Positions 1-9,607 are shown, numbered from the stretch's first letter. The stretch: DNA of 64,000 nt from Halomonas jincaotanensis (GCF_018448785.1 NZ_JAHCLU010000010.1:37244-101243), one strand, 5' to 3'. Program-made: numbers and translations. Notes: generated by a model not told the origin, from the sequence alone.

Positions 1-419
1 ATGAAAGCCGTCAGTAATCCCAGCAGCAGCACCCCTTCCCCTCTACTGATCACGCCACCCCACATCAGTAGCGCGGACAGCAGGGTCACGCCCCCCAATA
101 TCGGCAGCTCCCGGCGAATGACACCGGAATGCACGGCGAGTGGCGAGATCAAGGCGACCAACCCCAGAATCAAACCGATGTTGGCAATATTCGAGCCGTA
201 GGCATTGCCCAGCGCCAGGCCAGGGTTGCCCTGTGCGGCAGCCAGTCCCGACACCATCAGCTCGGGCGCCGAAGTCCCAAAACCGATGACCAGCATGCCG
301 ATCAGCAGCGGTGATAGCCCCAGGCGACGAGATGTCGCCGCAGCACCACCGACAAAACGCTCGGCACTCCATACCAGCAGGACGAGGCCTGCCAAGACCG
401 CCACGGCGGGAAGTATCAT
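1..419 (-). CDS. Calcium/sodium antiporter (YrbG/CaCA family), 3' part missing
   Basis: Reverse-strand reading frame open from an ATG at 419 to the window edge, 139 codons, so the C-terminal part lies outside. The protein starts with a hydrophobic helix and carries the alpha-1 repeat signature of CaCA exchangers: a GFGTSAPELMVS stretch followed about 25 residues later by NAYGSNIANIGLILG. This family exchanges Na+ or H+ for Ca2+ across the inner membrane. The start is supported by a GAGGAGAC ribosome site just upstream on the reverse strand. It is divergent from pqiA across about 90 bp. The family call is firm; substrate is inferred from family only. Confidence 0.85.
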   Translation of the reverse strand, partial: MILPAVAVLAGLVLLVWSAERFVGGAAATSRRLGLSPLLIGMLVIGFGTSAPELMVSGLAAAQGNPGLALGNAYGSNIANIGLILGLVALISPLAVHSGVIRRELPILGGVTLLSALLMWGGVISRGEGVLLLGLLTAF

Positions 420-510
420 GCTGTCTCCTCGTGAACATTCAAGCGCGCATGTTTGTCTATGGTGTCATTCTGGCCAACATGTCACACTTTCGTTGTGGGT
501 CGACTCTCTG

Positions 511-1896
511 ATGGGAAGCATAAAAGCAGTGCCCAAGCGTTACCTTCGAGTCCCACCTCTCACGCGGGGTGAGCCCTTGGTGGACAGCCATCCGCCAGAG
601 GTAAGGACATTACGCCGGCGTCTGCGAGCCTGTCATGAATGCGACTGGCTGGTGGCACTCCCACCCCTGCGCCCAGGCGAAAAGGCTGACTGTCCACGCT
701 GTGGCCACACACTGGCCAATCGTCACTATCAACCGGCACAGCGCAGCATGGCCCTGGCGCTCTCCTCGCTTATAGCCCTCATGCTCGCCGTGTCCTTTCC
801 CTTCGTCAGTTTCAGCGTAGGGGGTATCGGCAACCGTATCGAACTATCGCAGACTGCGACCACCTTGATCGGCTTTGACCAGCCGTTGGTGGCCATCGCG
901 GTAATATTGACCATTGTCGTGTTGCCCGCCGTCTATCTCCTCGGGGTGATATGGTTGCAAACAGGACTCATGCGTAACGACCCGCTGCCGAAAAGTCGCG
1001 CCATCGCCAGGTCGCTTTCCCATCTGCATCCCTGGATGATGGCCGATGTCTTCATCATCGGTGCGCTGGTCAGCCTGATCAAGGTCGCCGGGATGGCCGA
1101 GATCGAACTGGGGATCTCCTTCTGGGCCTTCTGCCTGTTTGCACTGCTGCTGCTGTTCACTACCCAGTCCCTGGATGCTGATTGGATGTGGTTCTCGCTG
1201 GCCGGGGAACCACTGGCACCCAAGGGCTCTCGCACCGGCGAGACAGCCGCCTCCCAGGGACTGGCGGGCTGCGCCACCTGCGGGCTGGTCAACCGGCTGG
1301 ATCACGGGCAATGTCGGCGTTGTGGCGAGCGTTTGCATCCTCGCCTGCCCCATAGTCTGCAACGCACCTGGGCGCTGCTGGCGACCGCCACATTACTGTA
1401 TGTGCCCGCCAACCTCTATCCGATCATGACCACGACCAGCCTCGGCCAATCCACTCCCTCGACGATTGTTGGCGGCGTGGTCGAGTTGATCCAGATGGGC
1501 TCATGGCCAATTGCCGTGGTGATCTTCGTCGCCAGTGTGATCGTACCGGTGGGCAAACTGGTCGCCCTGGCCTGGCTATGCCTGGTCGTCAATCGCAGCG
1601 ATGAGCTCAATGCCCTCACCCGCACGCGCCTCTACCGACTGACTGAATTCATCGGCCGCTGGTCGATGGTCGATGTTTTCGTGGTCGCGATTCTGGTCGC
1701 GCTCATCCGCGCGGGGGCGCTGATGTCGATCACGCCAGGGCCGGCGGCGCTGGCCTTCGGCGGCGTGGTCATCACCACCATGCTGGCGGCCATGACGTTC
1801 GACCCGAGATTGATCTGGGACCCACCCCTGCCGAAGCCGCAACGCCGCGACAACGGCCGACCGCACGAGACCGCGCGACAAGGAGCGCATGGATGA
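511..1896 (+). CDS. pqiA: Intermembrane transport protein PqiA
   Basis: Inner-membrane partner of the PqiABC lipid-trafficking machine that links inner and outer membranes. 461 residues, somewhat longer than the E. coli protein. Two similar halves each begin with a zinc-ribbon-like pair of CxxC motifs (CHECDWL...CPRCGHTL and CATCGLV...CRRCGERL) and are followed by four membrane helices; the conserved GRWSMVDVFVVAILVALIR and MTFDPRLIWD segments are present near the end. The ATG at 511 was chosen as the first codon preceding the conserved domain; its ribosome site is weak, so a slightly later GTG is possible. The stop overlaps the pqiB start by four bases (ATGA), implying translational coupling. 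Confidence 0.93.
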   Translation: MGSIKAVPKRYLRVPPLTRGEPLVDSHPPEVRTLRRRLRACHECDWLVALPPLRPGEKADCPRCGHTLANRHYQPAQRSMALALSSLIALMLAVSFPFVSFSVGGIGNRIELSQTATTLIGFDQPLVAIAVILTIVVLPAVYLLGVIWLQTGLMRNDPLPKSRAIARSLSHLHPWMMADVFIIGALVSLIKVAGMAEIELGISFWAFCLFALLLLFTTQSLDADWMWFSLAGEPLAPKGSRTGETAASQGLAGCATCGLVNRLDHGQCRRCGERLHPRLPHSLQRTWALLATATLLYVPANLYPIMTTTSLGQSTPSTIVGGVVELIQMGSWPIAVVIFVASVIVPVGKLVALAWLCLVVNRSDELNALTRTRLYRLTEFIGRWSMVDVFVVAILVALIRAGALMSITPGPAALAFGGVVITTMLAAMTFDPRLIWDPPLPKPQRRDNGRPHETARQGAHG

Positions 1897-3590
1897 GTGA
1901 CACCCCGCAACGCGACACCGGCGATCAGCACGACATGTATCGCGCCAAGCCCACCCCACAGGGACGACTGTCGCCGATCTGGATCATCCCCGTGGTGGCG
2001 CTGCTGATCGGGGCCTGGCTGGTCTTCGACAATTACCGCAGCCGTGGACCTCAGATCACCCTGACCATGAGAAATGCTGAAGGCATCGAAGCCGGCAGCA
2101 CCCTGATCAAGACACGTAACGTCGAGGTGGGCCGAGTCGAGCGAGTCAGCCTCTCCGATGACCAGTCCGCCGCAGTGATCACGGCCCGCATGACCCCCGA
2201 CAGCGAAGCCATGCTTGTCGAAGACAGCCGGTTCTGGGTCATCAAGCCACGTATCGGCCGCGAGGGAATCAGTGGCCTGGGAACCGTACTCTCGGGTGCC
2301 TTCATCCAGTTTGAACCCGGCACAAGCGAGGTCGCGGAAAGACAGTTCGAGGTCAGCGACCAGCCGCCGGTAGCACCACCCGGCGCCGAGGGCCTACGTA
2401 TCAACCTGATAAGCCAACTCGGCAACTCGCTGAGCGTGGGCGATCCAGTGACCTACCAGGGGTTTACCGTGGGACGGGTGGAGAAGGCGAATTTCGTCCC
2501 CCAGAACCGAAGCATGCAGCACCGGATCTTCATCGAGAGCCCCTATGATGGACTGGTCACCGACAACGCCCGTTTCTGGTCGGCAAGTGGTATCGATGTG
2601 AGGCTCGATTCGGAGGGCTTTCGCGTCAACTTCGACTCGCTGGAATCACTGATCGGGGGTGGGGTCACCTTCGGGGTGCCCGACGATCTGCCGTCAGGCA
2701 ACGAGGTCGAACCTGACTCTACCTTCACCCTCTATGCCGATGAGGATAGCGCCCGTCAAGGTACTTTCGACCGTTATCTTGAGTACGTGCTGCTGGTCGA
2801 TGACACGGTACGGGGGCTGGGTCGCGGTGCGCCCGTCGAGTTTCGCGGCGTGCGTCTCGGCACCGTGGCAGCCGTGCCTTGGAACTTCACTGCCACGCAG
2901 CCCGACACCCGAGAGCGCTTCGCGATTCCCGTGCTGATCCGCATTGAGCCTCAACGACTGGGCATCGACCGCAGCGAGCTCGACCTCGAGGAATGGCAAG
3001 GGCGTTTCTCGCGCTTCTTCGACCTAGGGCTGCGCGCGTCGCTGAAGAATGGCAATCTGCTGACGGGGGCGATGTTCGTCGATCTCAATTTCCAGCGCGA
3101 CCTCGCCGGTGAGCATGAGGAGGAACGCTTCGCGGAGCGCCCAGTCTTTCCCACCACCTCGGGTGGCTTCGCACAGATAGAGAGCCAAGTCACCGAATTG
3201 CTGGCCAAGCTCAATGGCTTGGAGATCGAACCCTTGCTTGACGGGCTGGAGCGAAATCTTGATGCCTCGGAAGCCATGCTCACCGAAGTCCGCGAGCTCA
3301 CCGACAGCGTCAGCACGCTGCTTGACGACCCTGGCACTCGAGAGCTCCCGGGCACGCTGAACACAACATTAACCGAGCTGGGCAACACGCTGCAGGGCAT
3401 CTCGCCGGAGTCCAGTGCCTATCGCGAGTTCTCTACCACCCTGCAGCAGCTCGAACGCTTGCTGCGCGACTTGCAGCCCACGGCCCGCACCTTGCGTGAC
3501 AATCCTCGCGCCCTGCTCTTCGACAGTATCGACGGCCAGGATCCGCTACCCAGGGCACCGGGCTCCACGACACAAGGAGCGTCCCAATGA
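1893..3590 (+). CDS. pqiB: Intermembrane transport protein PqiB (MlaD/MCE domains)
   Basis: 565 residues. A single N-terminal membrane anchor (about residues 29-46, LSPIWIIPVVALLIGAWLVF) is followed by three consecutive MlaD/MCE domains, recognisable by repeated GxxVxxxGxxVGxVxxV patterns, and a C-terminal helical region from about residue 420 rich in Leu/Glu that in PqiB builds the long periplasmic needle. It forms a syringe-like channel carrying phospholipid between membranes. ATG start overlaps the pqiA stop and has an AGGAGC site at 1881; the stop overlaps pqiC in the same ATGA manner. Confidence 0.94.
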   Translation: MSDTPQRDTGDQHDMYRAKPTPQGRLSPIWIIPVVALLIGAWLVFDNYRSRGPQITLTMRNAEGIEAGSTLIKTRNVEVGRVERVSLSDDQSAAVITARMTPDSEAMLVEDSRFWVIKPRIGREGISGLGTVLSGAFIQFEPGTSEVAERQFEVSDQPPVAPPGAEGLRINLISQLGNSLSVGDPVTYQGFTVGRVEKANFVPQNRSMQHRIFIESPYDGLVTDNARFWSASGIDVRLDSEGFRVNFDSLESLIGGGVTFGVPDDLPSGNEVEPDSTFTLYADEDSARQGTFDRYLEYVLLVDDTVRGLGRGAPVEFRGVRLGTVAAVPWNFTATQPDTRERFAIPVLIRIEPQRLGIDRSELDLEEWQGRFSRFFDLGLRASLKNGNLLTGAMFVDLNFQRDLAGEHEEERFAERPVFPTTSGGFAQIESQVTELLAKLNGLEIEPLLDGLERNLDASEAMLTEVRELTDSVSTLLDDPGTRELPGTLNTTLTELGNTLQGISPESSAYREFSTTLQQLERLLRDLQPTARTLRDNPRALLFDSIDGQDPLPRAPGSTTQGASQ

Positions 3591-4180
3591 GTGTGACAAG
3601 ACCCTTGGGGATCTGCCTGTTGATATGGCTCGCCGGCTGCGCCAGTAATGCCCCCGCCCCCAACCGTTACACCCTGCCCACGGGAGTGCCGACGACTCAG
3701 GTGGATACCGTAATAGCCGGCGCCGACGCGAAACACCAACTGCGAATCGCGCCCCCTCGCCTGGCACGCTTTCTCGACAGTGATGGCATCGTGCTGCAAC
3801 TCGACGACATCACCCTCAATGAAGCCAACCATCACCTCTGGGCCGAACCGCTCGGTGCGCAGTTGGCGCGTGGCTTGCAAGCTCGGCTGGCGGCACGACT
3901 TCCCAATACCCGGGTCGTTGACGAACGAACCCCGACGGATGGTCAATCCATGACCCTCCAGATCGATGTGGACCGTTTCAATGGACGTTACGATGGCCGC
4001 GCGATAGCCAGCGGCCAGTGGCAATTGCGCAGTACCCAAGGAGACTTGCTCGCCATGTCGTCTTTCACCGTCGAGCAGACACTGGAAAGCGACGGCTATG
4101 CGCCGCTGGTGCGTGCGCTCGGGCGTAGCTGGGACGAGGTGGCCGACAGGATCGCCGCGGCTGTTCAACAGCGACAATAA
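3587..4180 (+). CDS. pqiC: PqiC lipoprotein (ABC-type transport auxiliary, DUF330)
   Basis: 197-residue lipoprotein. The N-terminus has a short hydrophobic signal ending in the lipobox LAGC (Cys18), so the mature protein should be lipid-anchored, in PqiC to the outer membrane, where it receives the PqiB tunnel. The body matches the PqiC/YmbA family (NRYTLP near the N-terminus, LDDITLNEANHHLWAEPL, then a LxVDRFxGRYDGRA strand). Third gene of the pqiABC operon with a four-base overlap to pqiB. Confidence 0.9.
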   Translation: MSVTRPLGICLLIWLAGCASNAPAPNRYTLPTGVPTTQVDTVIAGADAKHQLRIAPPRLARFLDSDGIVLQLDDITLNEANHHLWAEPLGAQLARGLQARLAARLPNTRVVDERTPTDGQSMTLQIDVDRFNGRYDGRAIASGQWQLRSTQGDLLAMSSFTVEQTLESDGYAPLVRALGRSWDEVADRIAAAVQQRQ

Positions 4181-4259
4181 GCCCGGCGGCGAGAATCGGC
4201 TACGCTTGCAAGGCATCCGCCTGCATATTTCCAACCGACTCGCACAGGGGCCTCTCATC

Positions 4260-4739
4260 ATGCACGAAACCGAACCGACCACCACTCGCGAACACACCAT
4301 CGCCCTCGAGCTAAAGGCCTTGGCCCAACAGGCCAGAGAGGCGCTTATCACCGCACTCGAAAGCGACCCTCCGGCGGCGATCACCGCACTGGAGAGCGCA
4401 AACGACCCGCTGACACGGATCGGTGAACTCGCCCACCAGCATGACTTCATCAACCTGCCGGTAATCGACGACGTTCAGCGGGACGTTGACCGCCTCGCCT
4501 GCTCGCTCTACCGTCAGGGCGCCTGCGACAGCCTGGACCAGGCCACACGCTCTGCCTTCGTGGACCGTCATGCCAAGGCGCTCACCGCCCAAGACGGCAT
4601 CGGCCCGGTCAGTGCCCGCAAGCTGTTCGCCCACGGCATCAGCGACCTCGAGCAACTGCGCGCCCTCGGCCCAGACGGTCTCGACTCAGTAGAAGGCTTG
4701 AGCGCTGCCACCCTGGCGCGCATCAAGGCCAATATCTGA
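4260..4739 (+). CDS. Helix-hairpin-helix domain protein
   Basis: 159-residue protein without signal peptide or membrane helix. The N-terminal two thirds is alpha-helical and acidic; the last about 50 residues hold a helix-hairpin-helix unit (GIGPVSARKLFAHGISDLEQL followed by LDSVEGLSAATLARIKANI), the fold used for non-sequence-specific DNA binding in repair and replication proteins. ATG at 4260 is used because the conserved product begins there; an upstream in-frame extension would run through pqiC. It follows pqiC by about 80 bp and may share its transcript. No specific function is recognised. Confidence 0.7.
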   Translation: MHETEPTTTREHTIALELKALAQQAREALITALESDPPAAITALESANDPLTRIGELAHQHDFINLPVIDDVQRDVDRLACSLYRQGACDSLDQATRSAFVDRHAKALTAQDGIGPVSARKLFAHGISDLEQLRALGPDGLDSVEGLSAATLARIKANI

Positions 4740-4792
4740 CCCATTGGAAGCCTGGCCATGTAGACAAAGCTGAATTCCGCTTCCGGCTCTGG

Positions 4793-4894
4793 TAGAATGC
4801 GACTCGCGGCAACCGCTGGTCCCTCCTGCCGCGCCCCTGTTACCGAATTTTTTACGCCCCGGCCCGGGACTGGCCACACAAGTCATCGTGTGGC
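4793..4894 (+). promoter_or_regulatory. rhlE leader: candidate -10 and a perfect 5' UTR hairpin
   Basis: A TAGAAT hexamer at 4793-4798 is a good -10 candidate, though the -35 region about 17 bases upstream is weak. It would give an approximately 115-base leader before the rhlE start. Within that leader 4873-4894 is a perfect 7-bp stem (gccacac / gtgtggc) with an 8-base loop. Leader structure ahead of an RNA helicase gene could matter for its regulation, but this is inference. Confidence 0.4.
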
Positions 4895-4922
4895 AAGGCT
4901 GAGGCGTTTTTGCGGAGACCGC

Positions 4923-6236
4923 ATGACCTTTTCTGACCTCGGCCTGCGTGCCGAACTCCTGCGTGCCGTCGAGGCCCAGGGCTACACCACCCCGACCCCG
5001 ATCCAGCTAAAAGCCATTCCCGCCGTGCTCAAGGGTGGTGACCTCTTAGCCAGTGCCCAAACCGGTACCGGCAAGACAGCCGGCTTCACCCTACCGATGC
5101 TGCAGCGTCTAGCTGAAGGACCCCGCCCGGCCAAGCGCCAGATTCGCGCTCTGGTGTTGACCCCGACCCGCGAATTGGCGGCCCAGGTTGGTGAGAGCGT
5201 GGCCGACTACGGTCGTCACCTGACACTGCGCTCCCACGTCATCTTCGGTGGTGTCGGCCAACAACCCCAGGTGGACGCTATCCGTCCCGGCCTGGATGTG
5301 CTGGTGGCCACTCCCGGGCGATTGCTCGATCTGCAGCAGCAGAAACATGTTGACCTGACGAAAGTCGAGATTCTGGTGCTCGATGAAGCCGATCGAATGC
5401 TCGATATGGGCTTTATCCACGACATCAAGAAAATCCTTCGCGTACTGCCTGCCAAGCGCCAGAACCTGTTGTTCTCGGCGACTTTCTCCAACGAGATCCA
5501 GGCGCTGGCCGGCAAGCTGCTCGATAACCCCGCCATGATCGAAGTGGCGCGGCGTAACACCACCGCTGAGCTTGTCGATCAAGCAATCTACCGTGTCGAC
5601 CGCGAGAAGAAACGCGACCTCTTGGCCCACTTGATCACTCAGCATCAGTGGCAACAGGTGCTGGTCTTCACCCGCACAAAGCATGGCGCCAACCGCCTGG
5701 CCGAGCAGTTGTCCAAACAAGACATTCCGGCCATGGCGATCCATGGCAACAAGAGTCAGTCGGCGCGCACCAAGGCGCTAGGTGCCTTCAAGACCGGCGA
5801 TCTTCAAGTGCTGGTGGCGACCGACATTGCCGCTCGCGGCCTGGACATCAACGAGTTGCCACACGTGGTCAACTTCGAGCTACCCAACGTGGCTGAGGAC
5901 TATGTCCATCGCATCGGTCGCACCGGCCGCGCCGGAAGTGAAGGCAAGGCCGTTTCACTGGTCTGTGTCGACGAGCATGGTCTGCTCAAGGGAATCGAAA
6001 GACTGATCAAGCGCGACCTAGAGAAGCGCATTGAGCCCGGTTTCGAACCCGACCCTAATGCCAAGCCCGAACCCATCGAGAACGGTCGTGGCAACCGCGG
6101 TGGGCGCAATGGCAGCAATCGCGGTAACTCGGGGCGCGGTAATCCCCAGAGCAGCACTGCCCCCAACCGCAGTGGAGACGATACCCGGGCGCCACGCCGC
6201 CGTCGTAGCGGCGGCCAAGGCTCGCGCCAGGCTTGA
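4923..6236 (+). CDS. rhlE: DEAD-box ATP-dependent RNA helicase RhlE
   Basis: 437-residue helicase with all core motifs: Q motif near residue 20 (PTPIQ), Walker [33 protein letters not shown], then domain 2 with RGLDI and HRIGRTGR. The C-terminal 60 residues form an Arg/Gly/Asn-rich basic tail ([15 protein letters not shown]) typical of RhlE RNA-binding extensions. It remodels ribosomal and degradosome-associated RNA. Start chosen at the ATG behind a GCGGAGACC ribosome site; the frame runs upstream but that stretch overlaps the presumed promoter and is not conserved-looking. Confidence 0.93.
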   Translation: MTFSDLGLRAELLRAVEAQGYTTPTPIQLKAIPAVLKGGDLLASAQTGTGKTAGFTLPMLQRLAEGPRPAKRQIRALVLTPTRELAAQVGESVADYGRHLTLRSHVIFGGVGQQPQVDAIRPGLDVLVATPGRLLDLQQQKHVDLTKVEILVLDEADRMLDMGFIHDIKKILRVLPAKRQNLLFSATFSNEIQALAGKLLDNPAMIEVARRNTTAELVDQAIYRVDREKKRDLLAHLITQHQWQQVLVFTRTKHGANRLAEQLSKQDIPAMAIHGNKSQSARTKALGAFKTGDLQVLVATDIAARGLDINELPHVVNFELPNVAEDYVHRIGRTGRAGSEGKAVSLVCVDEHGLLKGIERLIKRDLEKRIEPGFEPDPNAKPEPIENGRGNRGGRNGSNRGNSGRGNPQSSTAPNRSGDDTRAPRRRRSGGQGSRQA

Positions 6237-6290
6237 AACATCTGGCTAAACCTGAGGCACTATGCAACCGTTAATGCTTGCTCGAAACAA

Positions 6291-6312
6291 CGGCGAGCTT
6301 GGCGGCTCGCCG
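6291..6312. terminator. Hairpin downstream of rhlE, possible terminator
   Basis: Perfect 8-bp stem (cggcgagc / gctcgccg) with a 6-base loop, 55 bases after the rhlE stop. It is not followed by a T run, so it is either a Rho-assisted 3' end stabiliser or a weak terminator. Confidence 0.4.
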
Positions 6313-6332
6313 CTGCCTAATGAGTCATTAGT

Positions 6333-6875
6333 ATGCTGAAGCGGCTATTGGGCAAGGCCCCAGTCGAGGTCTGGGTGATCAAACAGGTCGACGACGACCT
6401 GCTGCATCTCTGCGGCCAAGGCATCCTGGAATCACGTGACAAGCGCGGCAAGGTCATCAAGGCCCTCTCAGAAGGCCGTTTCGAAGGTGCCGTCCACATG
6501 AGTGGCGGCGGCGTAGTACTCAATAGTCGTCTTTTCGCTGCCCTGGTACCTATCAAGTCACTGAAACTGTTGCCTCAAGGCCAGGCCCGCTGGAAGGGTC
6601 GCGACTGGCTGGTGGCCCAGGTACCCCAGCGCTGCTGGGCGTTTCGCGGGCCCTTGGTCGCCCATACCAGCCCCGTTGGAGGCGGCCTGATAAGCAGCGA
6701 GGATGTTGCTGACATTCGCCAACGTGTCGATGAAACCACTCCACGCCCACCGGGCGAGGTGGTCTTTCGCCCTCTCAATGCCCATGAGAACGAAGCGCCT
6801 TCATTAACGCCCAAGCATGAGTCCAAAAACTCCACACGCCCAGGTTATGGACGAGAATGGCGTGGTAAAGACTAG
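6333..6875 (+). CDS. Hypothetical protein
   Basis: 180-residue protein of unrecognised family. No signal peptide or membrane segment. N-terminal 120 residues look like a compact mixed fold (EVWVIKQVDDDLLHLCGQGIL, a glycine-rich GGGVV turn, several short strands); the last 50 residues are polar and basic, probably disordered. It overlaps no confident gene if the following transporter starts at 6886, giving an 11-base gap suggestive of co-transcription. The ribosome site before 6333 is weak. Coding is supported by length, codon use like its neighbours, and tight packing. Confidence 0.6.
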   Translation: MLKRLLGKAPVEVWVIKQVDDDLLHLCGQGILESRDKRGKVIKALSEGRFEGAVHMSGGGVVLNSRLFAALVPIKSLKLLPQGQARWKGRDWLVAQVPQRCWAFRGPLVAHTSPVGGGLISSEDVADIRQRVDETTPRPPGEVVFRPLNAHENEAPSLTPKHESKNSTRPGYGREWRGKD

Positions 6876-6885
6876 CAATGGATAC

Positions 6886-8082
6886 ATGACAGGCCACAGC
6901 AGACTCGTGTTCATCGGCTTGATGGTCTTGGTGGGCCTCAACCTACGCCCCGCCCTTTCCTCCTTGGCTCCACTTCTAACGCGTATCCAGATCGATACCG
7001 GCCTGTCGGCACTCGCCATCGGCGCTCTGACTACCTTGCCTGTGCTCTGCCTGGGCCTGTTTGCCCCGATGGCACCCTGGCTTGCCAAGCGGCACGGAGC
7101 AGAACGCACCCTGTCACTTGCTTTGTTGGTGCTGGCCACAGGGTTATTGCTACGCGGTATACCGCTTTCACCGCTACTTTTCGCTGGCACCCTGCTGGTG
7201 GGCGCTGCCATCGGCGTGGCCGGCGCCTTGCTGCCCGCGCTGGTAAAGCGAGAGATGGCCGGTGGCGCCGACATCATGACGGGCGTTTACACCATGGCAC
7301 TGTGCCTGGGTGGCGCTCTGGGGGCCGGATTGAGCATCCCGCTTGCCAACGCTCTCGGTGGCTGGCAGGTTGGACTGGCCAGTTGGTCGCTGCTGACGGC
7401 TCTGGCGCTGGCGGGTTGGGCTACCTTGATGCCGCGGCGTGCCATTGATGTGTCGATCGCCGATACTGCCGGCTCGATGCGCGCGCTGCTAAGCCAACCG
7501 CTGGCCTGGCAGGTGATGCTGCTCATGGGTAGCCAGTCGTCGCTGGCCTACATTGTCTTCGGCTGGCTGCCCACCCTGCTGGTGGCCCGCGGTTACAGCG
7601 AAGCCGAGGCCGGCTGGATGATGGGCGCCTCGGTCATGTGTCAGCTACTCTCTGCCCTGCTTGCCCCTTGGCTCGCTCGCCTGGGACGCGACCAACGACC
7701 CGCACTGCTGGTGGTGCTCGGCTGCATTGCCACTGGTATTTGGCTGCTGCTGCTGGGGCCTCTGGCATGGCGCTGGATGGGGGTGATCCTGCTCGGCCTG
7801 GGACAAGGCGGCGGCTTCAGCTTGGCATTGACATTGATCGTCTTGCGATCCGGCACATCACGGCTGGCCGGCAAGCTCTCCGGCTTGACCCAAGGCGGTG
7901 GTTACACCCTGGCGGCGCTAGGGCCGCTGGGCGTAGGTTTCATGCTGCATTTCGAGGTTGGCCTGGGGCGTATTACCTTCGTCTTGTTATTGATAACTGC
8001 CGTCGCCGCCGGTTTCGCCTGTCTGGCTGGTCGCAATCGACGCCTCGAGATCGATGACGCGGGACGCCTGGTGACCCGCTGA
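6886..8082 (+). CDS. MFS transporter, CynX/NimT family
   Basis: About 398 residues with twelve predicted membrane helices. The N-terminal segment (GLMVLVGLNLRPALSSLAPLL) matches the CynX/NimT/YeaN branch of the major facilitator superfamily, whose members include the cyanate-operon protein CynX and 2-nitroimidazole exporter NimT; the physiological substrate here cannot be read from sequence. Alternative in-frame ATGs at 6817 and 6847 overlap the preceding gene; 6886 was preferred because the family's first helix starts almost immediately after it. No start has a strong ribosome site. Confidence 0.85.
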   Translation: MTGHSRLVFIGLMVLVGLNLRPALSSLAPLLTRIQIDTGLSALAIGALTTLPVLCLGLFAPMAPWLAKRHGAERTLSLALLVLATGLLLRGIPLSPLLFAGTLLVGAAIGVAGALLPALVKREMAGGADIMTGVYTMALCLGGALGAGLSIPLANALGGWQVGLASWSLLTALALAGWATLMPRRAIDVSIADTAGSMRALLSQPLAWQVMLLMGSQSSLAYIVFGWLPTLLVARGYSEAEAGWMMGASVMCQLLSALLAPWLARLGRDQRPALLVVLGCIATGIWLLLLGPLAWRWMGVILLGLGQGGGFSLALTLIVLRSGTSRLAGKLSGLTQGGGYTLAALGPLGVGFMLHFEVGLGRITFVLLLITAVAAGFACLAGRNRRLEIDDAGRLVTR

Positions 8083-8160
8083 GAATAGCTCACTTGCCAT
8101 GTTTGCGGCTGTGGTGCAGCGGTTTATCATCAAGTACGCTCATTGACTGCGAGGCGCACC

Positions 8161-9201
8161 ATGACCGACGCCCCTACCCTGCTGATTCTTTACGCCGGCG
8201 GCACCGTGGGAATGGTAGATACGTCTCATGGCCTGGCGCCTGGCAAGGACTTTGCGGCGCGTCTAGACCTCGCCCTGGCCGGCCTTCCGCCGGCCCGCCG
8301 CTTGGCACTGCCGGATTTCAATGTAATCGAGCTCCCTGACCCCATCGACTCCAGCGCCGCCACGCCCCGCGACTGGCAGCGACTGGCGAAAGAGATCACC
8401 AGACGAAACCGGGAATACGCTGGCATCGTGGTACTTCATGGCACCGACACGCTGGCCTGGAGCGCCTCGAGCCTTGCCTATCAGTTGCAGGGAATCGACC
8501 GGCCAGTTGTGGTCACTGGCGCCATGCAGCCTTTGGAAGCACAGGGTAGCGATGCCCTGAATAATATCGAGATGGCGCTGCGCTTCGCCATCCTGCCTGC
8601 CCTGCAGGAAGTCACCATCGCCTTCGCCGGCAAATTGATGCGTGCTGTGCGCTCGCGCAAGCGACACACACAATCTCCAGATGCCTTCTTCAGCCCCAAC
8701 TATCCCCTGCTCGGCGAATGGGTCAATCATGACGCCGTATTCTATGCCGATCGAAGCCTGACCACCCAACAACGCGGCGCCCCGCGTTTCGAGCTCCCCG
8801 ACTACAACGCACTCGCCGATGGTGGGATCGCCCGCCTGGTACTCTGGCCAGGCATCAGCGCCCGGCAGGTAACTTACTGGCTGGAAGACGATCTCGTTCG
8901 TGGTGCCCTGCTGGAAGTCTGGGGAGGCGGCAACCTGCCGGACGACCCGGCATTGCTCGGTGTTCTGGCGCGAGCCAGCGGTGAGGGCAAACTACTGGCT
9001 GCAATCAGCCAGTGTCCTCAGGGCGGCATCGCTCCGGGCCATTACGCCGCGGGTCGCGCGTTGGCGGAAACGGGCGTGCTGTCTGGAGATGACATGACAC
9101 CTGAGGCAGCGCTGACCAAGATCACCCATCTGCTCGCCCAGCCATTGAGCGAGGCTCAACGGCAGCAGCGCTTTCTCTCATCTCTGGTCGGCGAACGTTA
9201 G
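8161..9201 (+). CDS. ansA: L-asparaginase type I (cytoplasmic)
   Basis: 346 residues, close to E. coli AnsA (338). Hydrolyses asparagine to aspartate and ammonia in the cytoplasm; no signal peptide, which separates it from the periplasmic type II enzyme. Catalytic motifs are visible: ILYAGGTVGM at residues 9-18 with the nucleophilic Thr, and VVLHGTDTLAWSASSLAY with the second Thr-Asp pair, then the AQGSDALNNIEMALRFA segment typical of type I. ATG at 8161 has a GCGAGG ribosome site 7 bases upstream. Stand-alone gene. Confidence 0.94.
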   Translation: MTDAPTLLILYAGGTVGMVDTSHGLAPGKDFAARLDLALAGLPPARRLALPDFNVIELPDPIDSSAATPRDWQRLAKEITRRNREYAGIVVLHGTDTLAWSASSLAYQLQGIDRPVVVTGAMQPLEAQGSDALNNIEMALRFAILPALQEVTIAFAGKLMRAVRSRKRHTQSPDAFFSPNYPLLGEWVNHDAVFYADRSLTTQQRGAPRFELPDYNALADGGIARLVLWPGISARQVTYWLEDDLVRGALLEVWGGGNLPDDPALLGVLARASGEGKLLAAISQCPQGGIAPGHYAAGRALAETGVLSGDDMTPEAALTKITHLLAQPLSEAQRQQRFLSSLVGER

Positions 9202-9324
9202 TGTCGCTGGCTCCCGACACCCCAAGCTGGCCCGATTGATTAGCGTTGACTTCACTCAAGCATCGCCCCAGCGAAACGGCTATGGTGAATGGGGATTATC
9301 ACGACATGACGCAAGGAAAGAGTA

Positions 9325-9561
9325 ATGGAACATCCAGACCACCCCTTTACCGAACTCTTCGAACAGCTCGGTCTCGCCTCTGATCCCGCGTCGATCAAAC
9401 GTTTCATTGATCGCCATGCACCGATACCTGATGAGATCGCCCTACCTGATGCTTCCTGCTGGAATGAGGGTCAGGCTGAATTCCTGCGCGAAGCCATCGA
9501 GGAGGATGCCGACTGGGCGGAAGTAGTCGATCACCTGAATGCCTCCCTGCGCAAGGAGTGA
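9325..9561 (+). CDS. DUF2789 family protein
   Basis: 78-residue acidic protein matching the DUF2789 family: an N-terminal FTELFEQLGLASDPASIKRFI block, then an aromatic WNEGQAEFLREAIEEDADWAEVVD helix pair. Function unknown; the family is widespread in gammaproteobacteria as a small stand-alone gene. The ATG has a GGAAAGAG site. Just downstream lies a perfect 2 x 12 bp tandem repeat. Confidence 0.8.
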   Translation: MEHPDHPFTELFEQLGLASDPASIKRFIDRHAPIPDEIALPDASCWNEGQAEFLREAIEEDADWAEVVDHLNASLRKE

Positions 9562-9607
9562 TTCAAGGATCCACGCGCCTCGCGAGCGATCCTCGTGTCA
9601 TCACATG

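Noticed and set aside
3419..4453. 344-codon reverse frame opposite pqiB-pqiC
   Set aside because: Antisense to a certain operon; low-complexity Ser/Arg composition.
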